This document shows, one piece after another, positions 1 through 6,697 of a stretch of DNA of 8,133 nt. How positions within the stretch are numbered: the stretch's first letter is position 1; each line of letters opens with the position of its first letter. The notes under the pieces were generated by a model. It saw only the letters and a list, made by a program, of their open reading frames with translations, was not told the origin of the DNA and searched no databases. Made by a program: the position numbers and the translations under genes. The stretch is from an uncultured Porphyromonadaceae bacterium (GTDB taxonomy: Bacteria > Bacteroidota > Bacteroidia > Bacteroidales > Muribaculaceae). The DNA is taken from NCBI GenBank assembly GCA_947166165.1, contig CAMVDK010000139.1:1-8133 (forward strand), in the 5' to 3' direction.

Positions 1-18
1 GTTTATCTTAAACCGTCA

Positions 19-49
19 TTGGTCGGCTGCCGGGGTTTCCATACCTTTG
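19..49 (+). promoter_or_regulatory. Bacteroidetes-type promoter upstream of candidate small RNA
   Basis: TTG at 19-21 is followed after exactly 20 bases by TACCTTTG at 42-49, which fits the Bacteroidetes primary sigma consensus TTG-N(19-21)-TAnnTTTG. The spacing equals that of the promoter in front of apbE in this window. Transcription would begin near 54-56 and run toward the 3' end of dnaA, where no plus-strand gene is visible. A GCTGCC repeat (26-31 and 49-54) brackets the -7 box and could be chance or a regulator site. The match is read directly from the sequence; activity is inferred. Confidence 0.55.
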
Positions 50-134
50 CTGCCTCAAAATACGCCGAATGTGGCGTGGTTACGATTAAATTAGGCAACT
101 GGACTTTTCGCTGCATTCGTTTGCTTGTGAATCA

Positions 135-165
135 TTGTCGTTGATAGCCGTGAGTTGTCGTTGAT
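135..165 (+). repeat. tandem 11-base direct repeat, 20-base period
   Basis: TTGTCGTTGAT occurs exactly at 135-145 and again at 155-165, so the period is 20 bases, close to two helical turns. It lies in the non-coding DNA downstream of dnaA and inside the candidate small RNA. It could be a tandem protein-binding site or a repeated single-stranded pairing segment of an RNA. The function is unknown. Confidence 0.6.
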
Positions 166-189
166 TGATACTGCCGTCATGGGTGGAAA

Positions 190-229
190 GGACACGAACA
201 CAGGGGGTTGCCGGTGTCCGTTTTATTTT
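190..229 (+). terminator. intrinsic terminator (plus strand), possibly also serving dnaA
   Basis: GGACAC (190-195) pairs with GTGTCC (214-219). An inner AAC/GTT pairing (197-199 with 207-209) could shorten the loop. On the plus strand the stem is followed by G and then TTTTATTTT (221-229), a good U-tract. On the minus strand the stem is followed only by TTT and C-rich sequence, so it would be a poor terminator for dnaA, although it could protect or partly stop that transcript. The polarity therefore points to a plus-strand transcript arriving from the left. Confidence 0.5.
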
Positions 230-276
230 GCCATTGCGCCGGTTTTGGGCTTGGACTGGTGTGGGGGCGGAGGGGG

Positions 277-1659
277 TCAGGTGAGCTGGCTTTTGATTTG
301 CTCGATTTCTTCGCGGAACGATTTTTCCACCGACAGGCGCTGCTCGACTTGCTTGCAGGCGTGCAGGACGGTGGCGTGGTTGCGCTGCAGGCGCAGGCCG
401 ATGTTGGTGGACGAGATCTGCCCGAGGGTCTTGGCGAAGTACATGAGCACCTGACGGGCGTCGCTGATTTCGCGCTTGCGCGACTTGCCGTAAATGTCTT
501 CGACGTCGACATGATAGAAATTCGCCACGGTCTCGACCATATACTCGAAGGTGCACTGCCTTTTGGCCACCTTCACGGTGTTGGCGATCACGCTTTGTGC
601 CAGCTCGACAGTGATGTCGCTGCCCATCACGGTGGCATGGGCGAGGAGCGAGACCACGATTCCCTCGAGTTCGCGCACGCTCTCGGTGACGCTGCCGGCC
701 ACGAAGTCGAGCACGTCGTCGCCGAGGGTGAGGCCGTCTTGCGCGGCGCGCAGGGCGAGCACCTGCCGGCGGAGCTCGTAGTCGGGCTTGCCGAGTTCGA
801 CGGTCATGCCCCACTTGAAGCGCGAGATGAGCCGTGGCTCGATGCCATCGAGGTCGCTCGGACGGCTGTCGCAGCTCATGATGAGCTGACGGCCGTTCTG
901 ATGCAGGTGGTTGAAGATGTGGAAGAAGGTGTTCTGTGTGCCGGGCTTTCCTGCCAGGTCGTGCACGTCGTCGATGATGAGCACGTCGATGCTCTGGTAG
1001 AATGCGATGAAGTCGTTCACCTTCCCCTTGGGCACGGCCGAGGTGTACTGGCTTTCGAACACCTTGGCGGGCACGTAGAGCACCCTAGCCCGCGGGTTGC
1101 GCTCTTTGATGCGTATGCCTATTGCCTGGATGAGGTGGGTCTTGCCCACGCCGGTGCTGCCGAACACGAAGAGCGGGTTGTAGGTCTTGCACTCAGGATT
1201 GTCGGTAATGGCACGGGCAATGCTCAGCGGCAGCAGGTTGCACGCGCTCTGGCAGTAGTTGTCGAAGGTATAGCGCAGGTTGAGCTGCGGGTCGATGTCG
1301 TCGAGCACGGGTTCGTCGAAGGGGTTGGCCAGCGCGGCGGGATGCAGCTTGGCGCCGTTCTTGAGAATGGAACTCTCGCCGCCGTCGGCCATGTCGACCT
1401 GCACGCCTTTGGCCACGTTGACTTTGTAGAAGAGCTTGGTGCCTGGCCCGAACACGCGCCCTATCACGCTCTTGAGCAGATGCAGGTATTGCTCCTCGAT
1501 GCGCTCGCGGAAAAAGTCGCTCGGCACCTTGATCACCAGCTTTGAGCCGTCGAAGCTTTGGGCCACAATGGGGACGAACCAAGCATTGAATTGCTCGGCG
1601 GGCAGGTTGGCCTTGATGATTTCAAGGCACTGGTTCCATTGTTGCTCAATCTGGCTCAT
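277..1659 (-). CDS. dnaA: chromosomal replication initiator protein DnaA
   Basis: DnaA binds origin DNA-boxes, oligomerises with ATP and opens the origin in the cytoplasm. The protein is 460 residues, normal for Bacteroidetes. Domain I spans about 1-85 (QIEQQWNQCLEIIKANLP is typical), with a short linker to about 125. The AAA+ core has Walker A GSTGVGKT (167-174), Walker B VLIIDD (226-231), the arginine-finger Box VII segment EPRLISRF (274-281) and sensor 2 VRELEG (328-333). Domain IV ends with the DNA-binding signature RNHATVLHACK (426-436). The most cited form of that signature is RDHTTV, so residue 427 is Asn in place of Asp. I chose the ATG at 1659 because domain I begins there; an in-frame GTG at 1719 would add 20 residues with no family resemblance. 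There is no Shine-Dalgarno sequence; the leader is AT-rich, as is usual in this phylum. The gene is flanked by non-coding DNA on both sides and appears monocistronic. Confidence 0.97.
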   Translation of the reverse strand: MSQIEQQWNQCLEIIKANLPAEQFNAWFVPIVAQSFDGSKLVIKVPSDFFRERIEEQYLHLLKSVIGRVFGPGTKLFYKVNVAKGVQVDMADGGESSILKNGAKLHPAALANPFDEPVLDDIDPQLNLRYTFDNYCQSACNLLPLSIARAITDNPECKTYNPLFVFGSTGVGKTHLIQAIGIRIKERNPRARVLYVPAKVFESQYTSAVPKGKVNDFIAFYQSIDVLIIDDVHDLAGKPGTQNTFFHIFNHLHQNGRQLIMSCDSRPSDLDGIEPRLISRFKWGMTVELGKPDYELRRQVLALRAAQDGLTLGDDVLDFVAGSVTESVRELEGIVVSLLAHATVMGSDITVELAQSVIANTVKVAKRQCTFEYMVETVANFYHVDVEDIYGKSRKREISDARQVLMYFAKTLGQISSTNIGLRLQRNHATVLHACKQVEQRLSVEKSFREEIEQIKSQLT

Positions 1660-1721
1660 GCCGGTGTTTTGCGATAATAATATAATAAGGTGCTCTGGCC
1701 TCGGAGGGGCTTTTGGCACTA

Positions 1722-1805
1722 CAAAGTTCGCTCAAACTTTTCAGAAAAAAAACTGCCTAAAAAATTTGCAAAATTCAAATCTGATATATCGCTCTATCAT
1801 TCAAA
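1722..1805 (-). promoter_or_regulatory. candidate dnaA promoter region
   Basis: Read on the minus strand, two -7-like elements each miss the consensus TAnnTTTG by one base: CAGATTTG (1783-1776) and GAACTTTG (1729-1722). The first has TTTG (1805-1802) upstream with an 18-base spacer, slightly short, and would give a leader of about 110 nt. The second has no clear -33 element and would give a leader of about 57 nt. I cannot decide between them from the sequence alone. Confidence 0.3.
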
Positions 1806-1849
1806 GCGTTATGCCGAGAACTTCGAGCATCGATGTGAAAACAAAAACG

Positions 1850-2009
1850 CTGTTCAAACATGCTTAATTTTCAAGCGTTTGAGAAAGTATGTTCCACACC
1901 CCTACCGAAAACCGAGCCATAAAAACGTGCCATTTTTTTGCGATTTGCAAGCAGTTCCGAAAATCGAAAACCAAAATTCACTCACATTCTTATTTGGACA
2001 CTGTTCAAA
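1850..2009. repeat. exact 9-base direct repeat CTGTTCAAA
   Basis: CTGTTCAAA is found at 1850-1858 and 2001-2009, both in the AT-rich region upstream of dnaA. Shorter TTCAAA copies lie at 1774-1779 and 1800-1805. They may be binding sites for a regulator of dnaA, or chance in AT-rich DNA. Confidence 0.4.
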
Positions 2010-2023
2010 TTATCGATTTTTGG
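1956..2023. repeat. 11-base inverted repeat around a 46-base spacer
   Basis: CCGAAAATCGA (1956-1966) is the reverse complement of TCGATTTTTGG (2013-2023) apart from one position, which would be a G-U pair in a plus-strand RNA. A nested CCAAA/TTTGG pair (1970-1974, 1993-1997) lies inside it. A related copy, CCGAAAACCGA, occurs at 1905-1915. The spacer is too long for an ordinary terminator. Confidence 0.4.
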
Positions 2024-2095
2024 CCTGCACGCGCGGGTGCTGCTTGGCGATGGCTTGCTTGCGGCGGTGCCGTGGAGGCAATTCGCGCAAAACGG

Positions 2096-5000
2096 TCAAG
2101 GTGCCTTGCCCTGGATGGAGTCGGCGGGCGCGGCGGCGGGCGCAGCTGGCGGGCGCAAGAAATCGAATGGACGGTCGAAGTCGTGTTTCCACATCACGCC
2201 CACGCCTTGAGTGGTGAGGGCGTTGCGGATGTAGTAATTCTGGTCGTTGAAGTGGTTGTAGGCCTTTAGGCGCAGTGTGCCTCGGCGCGTGAGCAGGTAC
2301 TCGATGTCGAAGTCGCCCACAAAGTTGCTGCCCTGGTTGCTGTAGGTGTTGTCGCGGTAGCCGAAGTTACCGTTGAGCAGCAGGCGGTTGTTGAGCAGCT
2401 GGCTGCGGAGAGCCACGTCCACCTCCATGTCGCTGAAGTCGCCCCGGTCGCTGCGGAAGTTGGGCGAGATGCTCCACTTGTCGCTCATCTTGCCGAGCAT
2501 GCTCGACAGCTGCGACGAGATGGTGGTCGAGGCCACCGAGGCCAGTTCGCCGCCACGGGCGCTGTTGCCGTTGGGGTTCATGTATTCGGGGGTGTAGAAG
2601 CGGCTGAGTGCGAGCAGGTAGATGATCTGCCGGTTCATCATCTCGTCGGTGCTGATGATGGAGCGCACTTTGCGGTAGGCGTCGGTGGCCAGCGTGGGGA
2701 ACTCGAGGTCGAAGCTGATGTCGGGCTGGCTGATGGGGCCTTTGGCGCGCAGCAGTGCGTGGACGGGCACATTGGTGCGGTTGATTTCCTTGTCGCTGGC
2801 GAAGCTCTCGTCGAGGTCGCGCAGGTTGGCGTTGAGCGCATAGACGGCCTGCAGGTCGAGCACAGCGGCATAGGGGTCGCCCTGGAAGGTGATCGAGCTG
2901 CCGTCGCGAATGGTGAAGTCCCTGATGATGATGTCCTGCAGGGTGAAGTTGTAGTTGCCCCGCTCGAGGGTGTAGGTGCCGAAGACGGCCATCTCGTTGG
3001 CGTCGTTGTAGGTCATGCGCATGCTTCCCCGTCCGGTGGCCCTCACGCGGTCGCCGCCCACGGGGTCCATGACCAGCACCAGCGCCGCGTCGGGGGTGAT
3101 GTCGCCTTGCAGGTCGATGCTGTAGTGGGTGGGCTGCGACTGCTCCTGCTTGGCCGCCTGGGCCATGTAGCGCCTCACGGCCTCGGGCAGCGTGTCGAGC
3201 TCGGCAACGGTGTGGCCGGCGATGCTGTCGGCCGCCTGCCCGCGGTCGCGGAAGGTGATGAAGTTGTAGTCGCTGGCCTCGAGGGCGTCGCTGAGCACAA
3301 AGGTGAACGAACTGCGCGGGGCAGTGGTCATGTTCACCTTGATGTCGACGCGTCCGGGCTCGCCGGTGACAAAGGCGGCGCCGTTGCCGTAGATGGTGCC
3401 ATGCCACACGGGGTTGTCGGCCTCGGTGGTGTCGTAGCACAGCAGGTCGTGCGCGTCGGTGACGGCGAACTCGAAGACCGGGTCGTGGAACGCCCGGTGC
3501 CTCAACCAGCCGCTGAGCCGGGCCTGATGTCCGTCGCGGTCGCGCAGGCGCACGCCGTCGAAGCGGATGTAGTCGGGCACGATGTGCACCGAGTCGCCGG
3601 CGCAGGTGTAGGTGACACCGGTGTAGCCGAGCCTGAGGCTGAGCGAGTCGGCCAAGACGTCGCCCGCGAGGTTGATGGTGCTGAAGTTGCCAGCCAGCAC
3701 GGCATGCCCGCTGACGTGGCCCTGCACATCGTCGGCAAAGGCGGCCATGAAGGGCTTCATGAAGGCCACGTTGGCGCGCTGGGCGTCGATGGTGAGGTTG
3801 AGCGAATCGTCGGCCACGAAAATGGCCCCGTCGATGATGGTGTTGCCGCCCCACTGCTGCGCGAGGTCGGCACGCAGGGCCACGGCTTTCTCGTCGTTGT
3901 TCCAGTGACTCTGGATGTCGGCGTCGCCCATCACGGCGTCGTTATACGACAGTGCCGCCACGTGCAGGCCGGGCGTGGCCAGTCGCGGAGCGCCCGAGAG
4001 CAGGTCGCTGGCATAGAACTTGCCAGTGGCGCGACCGCCAAAGTCGACATTGGGTATGTTGAGTGTCTCGAACACATAGTCGAGGCTGACATCGTTCAGC
4101 TCGAGGCAGAGCTCGTGGTCGGGATTGCGCGACACGGTGCCGGCAATGCGCACGCTCTGGCGGTCGTTGTGGCCTTCGAGGTGCTCCACGATGGTGGTCC
4201 CGTCTTCGATGCGCACGCGGCCAGGCTCCACGGTCCACACCGTGTCGTTGAACACGAGCTGCGACGGGTTGACGTCGATGGTGGCGTTGAGGCGGCGGTC
4301 GGCGGTGCGCTCCAGCAGCGCCGAGAGGTTGAGGTTGCCGTGAAAGCCTTCCGGGCGCATCACGCGCCAAGCCAGATTGGCGTCGAGGCGGTCGGCGGCC
4401 CCGGCAGCGTCGACGTCGACAGCTATTTTTCCGTTCTTCGAAGGCACGAGGCTGCTGGCATGCAGCGTGGCCGAGCGCGAGGCACTGTCGAGGCGCGCGG
4501 TGAGCGTGGTGCCCTCAATCACCTTTTTGCCTTGCAGCAGATAGGGCGCCGTGAGCAGGACATCCATGCCGGAGGCCGACTCGCTGATGCGGCCGCTGAG
4601 CTCGGCCTTGTCGAGCACACGCACGGGCAGCGAGAGCAACTGCTGCAGGTCGTCGGAGGGCTGCAAGGTGAAGTGGAAATCAACATCGTTGGGCGCACCA
4701 CCGTGCGAAGTGTTGCCGCCAAAGTACTGCGGGAAGGCCTGCGCAAGTAGCCCCTTGACGGCCGGCACGATGGTGCTGAAACTGTATTGGCCGGTGATGT
4801 CGCCATGCAGGAAGTCGCAGTCGAGGCCGATATGTTGGGGCGAAGAGGTGTTGTCGGCCTCGATGTCGATGTGGTCGAAGCTGACGATTGTGCCGCTCGG
4901 CGTGGTGTAGACCAAGTCGCTCAGGTTCAGCGACCCGGTGGCGTTGTCGGGCTTGTCGCCCACAAAGTCGGCCCGCGCTTGCAACGCGATGGTGCCGTGG

Positions 5001-6643
5001 GCGAGTTTTCCCTTCATGCCCCATGCCGCGGGAGTGAGGTGACGCACGAGTGCCGTGGCCTCGATGCGCGTGTCGGCTCCTGCCAGCTTAACCTGTCCCT
5101 CGACGTCGAGCGAGGCGGTGGCGTCGTCGACGGTCACTCGGCCGGCGTAGACGTGGCCGGCATCGGCTGTCACATCGGCCGTGATGCCATGAATGCGCCG
5201 TCCCTTGAAGTCGATATGATCCACACGCCCTTTCAGGCCACCCGTGGCCTCGCCGCCCTTCAGGCTCAAGTCGATGTCGGCTGTGGCAGCCACTTCGCCC
5301 AGCAGGTCGGTCTTGCCCAGCAGCCGGCCTATATTCACTCCTGTGGTCGACACCTGCCCCTTGACGACCTTGGCATCACCACCAGCCAGGGCGGCTTTCA
5401 TGTCGACGGCACCCAAGCTGGTGGCGGCGGTGCCGTCCACCTTGATGGCTTGCCGGTTGCCGCGCACCGCGGCGTTGACGCTCACGTTGCCGCAGCGCTC
5501 CACAAGGGCTCGCGCCTGAGCCGACACAGTAGGAATCATGGCCATCACCCGCTTCAAGATGCCCTGCGAGGCATCCACCTTGAGCCGGGGGAAGGAGAAC
5601 TGCAATTCTCCGGTCTTGCTCAGCCCGGTCAGATAGCCCGTCAGGTCGACATTGATTTCGTGGTTGCTGTCGGCCACCTTCAGTTTGCCGATATGCACAT
5701 CGCCGGCATTGGGGGTCACCACCACAGCGGTCGACACTGCCAGCGGCTCGGTCCACGCCCCCAGTTGGGGCGCAAACGCCTTGAGGTCGGCCGGCGTGAC
5801 GGTGCTCTGCTCGGTGGCGATGGGCAGCGACATCGCGCCCAGCTCGTGACCCAGATTGCTCATCGAGCTGTAGGCCAGCTCGACATCGGCAAGGCGCACG
5901 TGCGAGCGAGGCAGCTCGATGTCGAGTCCTTCCACGCGCAGCAGGGTGTCGGTCACTATGGTGTTGGCCGACAGATTCTTCAGCGCAAAGCCGCTCTGCT
6001 CGGCCAGCGCCAGTCGCTTGACTTGAATATGGAAATCGCCGTTCCGCAGCCGTGGCAGCGACACGTCGGCGCGCAGGTCGGCCACATTGATGTGGTTGGC
6101 GTCGAAGCGTTGCTGTGGCTTGCGGGGCTGGTTGAGCACGTCGTAGGTGAGCTCGCTCTGGCGGATCACCACACCGCGTATCTCTACATCGAAAGGCTTG
6201 GGAGGTTGGTTGGGCTTGGGCTTGAAAGCGTCGATGATGAATTGCAGGTTGGTGGGGCTGTCTTTATCGGGACGGGTGATGTGACCTTTCAGACCGATGA
6301 TTTCGCCGTAGGTGAACAGCAACCGCCGCTCGCCGAGCAGAGTGCCCAGGTCGATGCCAGCGCCCAGCGTGGCCACATGCAGCAGCGAGTCGCCCTGCTG
6401 GTCGGGCACGGTCACGTCGTGGAGCACCAGCTGGTTGAAGGGCTTGATGTCGACATGGCCAATGGTGACCTGCGTGCCAAGCAACTGGCTGAGCGCCTGC
6501 TCGCCTTCGCCCTTGATGCGCTCTTGCACCGCAGGCAGCTGCAGGGCCACATAGAGCGATGCGAACAGCACCACCGCCAGCACCAGCGCCGTGACCAGCA
6601 CCGAACGCACGACGCGATATATCCACTTCACCGTCAGTTTCAT
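2096..6643 (-). CDS. tamB: TamB-family translocation/assembly module protein (DUF490)
   Basis: TamB-like proteins are very large AsmA-superfamily proteins anchored in the inner membrane. They span the periplasm as a long grooved beta-structure and are implicated in lipid transport and outer-membrane protein assembly. This one has 1515 residues, a usual size in Bacteroidetes. Residues about 13-34 form one transmembrane anchor (signal anchor) after a short basic N-terminus. The middle is beta-rich and repetitive, with alternating AsmA-like strands. The conserved C-terminal DUF490 region includes a block at about 1205-1257 (GTYTLERGNYNFTLQD, then RDGSSITFQGDP) and a final block at about 1455-1497 (YLLTRRGTLRLKAYNHFND, then GVGVMWKHDFD). 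The last 18 residues are a Pro/Ala-rich tail. The start is the third ATG-like triplet of a GATGATGGGATG context and is the first in-frame ATG. The gene lies 54 bases behind the barrel gene on the same strand, with no promoter seen between them, so co-transcription is likely. Confidence 0.9.
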   Translation of the reverse strand: MKLTVKWIYRVVRSVLVTALVLAVVLFASLYVALQLPAVQERIKGEGEQALSQLLGTQVTIGHVDIKPFNQLVLHDVTVPDQQGDSLLHVATLGAGIDLGTLLGERRLLFTYGEIIGLKGHITRPDKDSPTNLQFIIDAFKPKPNQPPKPFDVEIRGVVIRQSELTYDVLNQPRKPQQRFDANHINVADLRADVSLPRLRNGDFHIQVKRLALAEQSGFALKNLSANTIVTDTLLRVEGLDIELPRSHVRLADVELAYSSMSNLGHELGAMSLPIATEQSTVTPADLKAFAPQLGAWTEPLAVSTAVVVTPNAGDVHIGKLKVADSNHEINVDLTGYLTGLSKTGELQFSFPRLKVDASQGILKRVMAMIPTVSAQARALVERCGNVSVNAAVRGNRQAIKVDGTAATSLGAVDMKAALAGGDAKVVKGQVSTTGVNIGRLLGKTDLLGEVAATADIDLSLKGGEATGGLKGRVDHIDFKGRRIHGITADVTADAGHVYAGRVTVDDATASLDVEGQVKLAGADTRIEATALVRHLTPAAWGMKGKLAHGTIALQARADFVGDKPDNATGSLNLSDLVYTTPSGTIVSFDHIDIEADNTSSPQHIGLDCDFLHGDITGQYSFSTIVPAVKGLLAQAFPQYFGGNTSHGGAPNDVDFHFTLQPSDDLQQLLSLPVRVLDKAELSGRISESASGMDVLLTAPYLLQGKKVIEGTTLTARLDSASRSATLHASSLVPSKNGKIAVDVDAAGAADRLDANLAWRVMRPEGFHGNLNLSALLERTADRRLNATIDVNPSQLVFNDTVWTVEPGRVRIEDGTTIVEHLEGHNDRQSVRIAGTVSRNPDHELCLELNDVSLDYVFETLNIPNVDFGGRATGKFYASDLLSGAPRLATPGLHVAALSYNDAVMGDADIQSHWNNDEKAVALRADLAQQWGGNTIIDGAIFVADDSLNLTIDAQRANVAFMKPFMAAFADDVQGHVSGHAVLAGNFSTINLAGDVLADSLSLRLGYTGVTYTCAGDSVHIVPDYIRFDGVRLRDRDGHQARLSGWLRHRAFHDPVFEFAVTDAHDLLCYDTTEADNPVWHGTIYGNGAAFVTGEPGRVDIKVNMTTAPRSSFTFVLSDALEASDYNFITFRDRGQAADSIAGHTVAELDTLPEAVRRYMAQAAKQEQSQPTHYSIDLQGDITPDAALVLVMDPVGGDRVRATGRGSMRMTYNDANEMAVFGTYTLERGNYNFTLQDIIIRDFTIRDGSSITFQGDPYAAVLDLQAVYALNANLRDLDESFASDKEINRTNVPVHALLRAKGPISQPDISFDLEFPTLATDAYRKVRSIISTDEMMNRQIIYLLALSRFYTPEYMNPNGNSARGGELASVASTTISSQLSSMLGKMSDKWSISPNFRSDRGDFSDMEVDVALRSQLLNNRLLLNGNFGYRDNTYSNQGSNFVGDFDIEYLLTRRGTLRLKAYNHFNDQNYYIRNALTTQGVGVMWKHDFDRPFDFLRPPAAPAAAPADSIQGKAP

Positions 6644-6697
6644 CCCATCATCTGGCGAGCCGCGTTGGCACCCGCCTGTTCAAGCATTCTTCGCCTC

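Larger units (their letters stand above)
55..229 (+). ncRNA. candidate small RNA convergent with dnaA
   Basis: No known RNA family is recognised. The call rests on three aligned signals: a near-consensus promoter ending at 49, a 5' hairpin (ACGCC 62-66 pairing with GGCGT 73-77 around a six-base loop, extendable by a U-G pair), and a terminator-like hairpin with a U-rich tail ending at 229. The middle carries the 11-base direct repeat TTGTCGTTGAT at 135-145 and 155-165. No protein of useful length is encoded; the only early ATG (69) opens a six-codon frame. The predicted length is about 175 nt. Its 3' end would lie in, or be antisense to, the 3' untranslated region of dnaA. It could instead be a spurious promoter-terminator pairing or part of a longer antisense transcript. 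The ends do not obviously pair with each other, which argues against a standard 6S RNA fold. Confidence 0.35.
1660..2095. other. AT-rich intergenic region between dnaA and tamB
   Basis: These 436 bases hold no credible gene. From about 1670 to 2025 the base composition is clearly AT-richer than the flanking genes, with an AT-only-like patch at 1673-1688, long A-runs at 1745-1773 and a T-run at 1932-1938. The part nearest tamB (about 2026-2095) returns to GC-rich sequence, but I see no intrinsic terminator for tamB there. Recurrent TTCAAA motifs occur at 1774, 1800, 1853 and 2004. The region most likely contains the dnaA promoter and control sites. An origin role is possible but unsupported, since no exact TTATCCACA-type box is present. 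Confidence 0.7.

Noticed and set aside
1..144. Open plus-strand frame from the window edge to a TGA at 142-144, as the possible tail of an upstream gene
   Set aside because: The 47-residue translation shows no family resemblance, its codon use is unlike the other genes, and a near-consensus promoter lies inside it.
208..1545. Long plus-strand open frame (445 codons) antisense to dnaA
   Set aside because: It is a mirror of the GC-rich codon bias of dnaA: its protein is rich in His, Val, Ala and Glu with no recognisable domain, while the opposite strand encodes a complete DnaA.
1660..1719. Earlier dnaA start at GTG 1719
   Set aside because: The 20 extra residues do not resemble DnaA, whereas the ATG at 1659 begins domain I directly.
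1890..1898. Possible DnaA box TGTTCCACA
   Set aside because: It has two mismatches to TTATCCACA and no second box nearby, so it is within chance expectation.
2027..2040. GCAC/GTGC hairpin as a tamB terminator
   Set aside because: The stem is only four base pairs and no U-run follows it on the tamB strand.
1690..2269. Plus-strand open frames in the AT-rich gap (up to 175 codons)
   Set aside because: They run from non-coding DNA into the antisense of tamB, show no family features and no consensus promoter, and change composition abruptly halfway.
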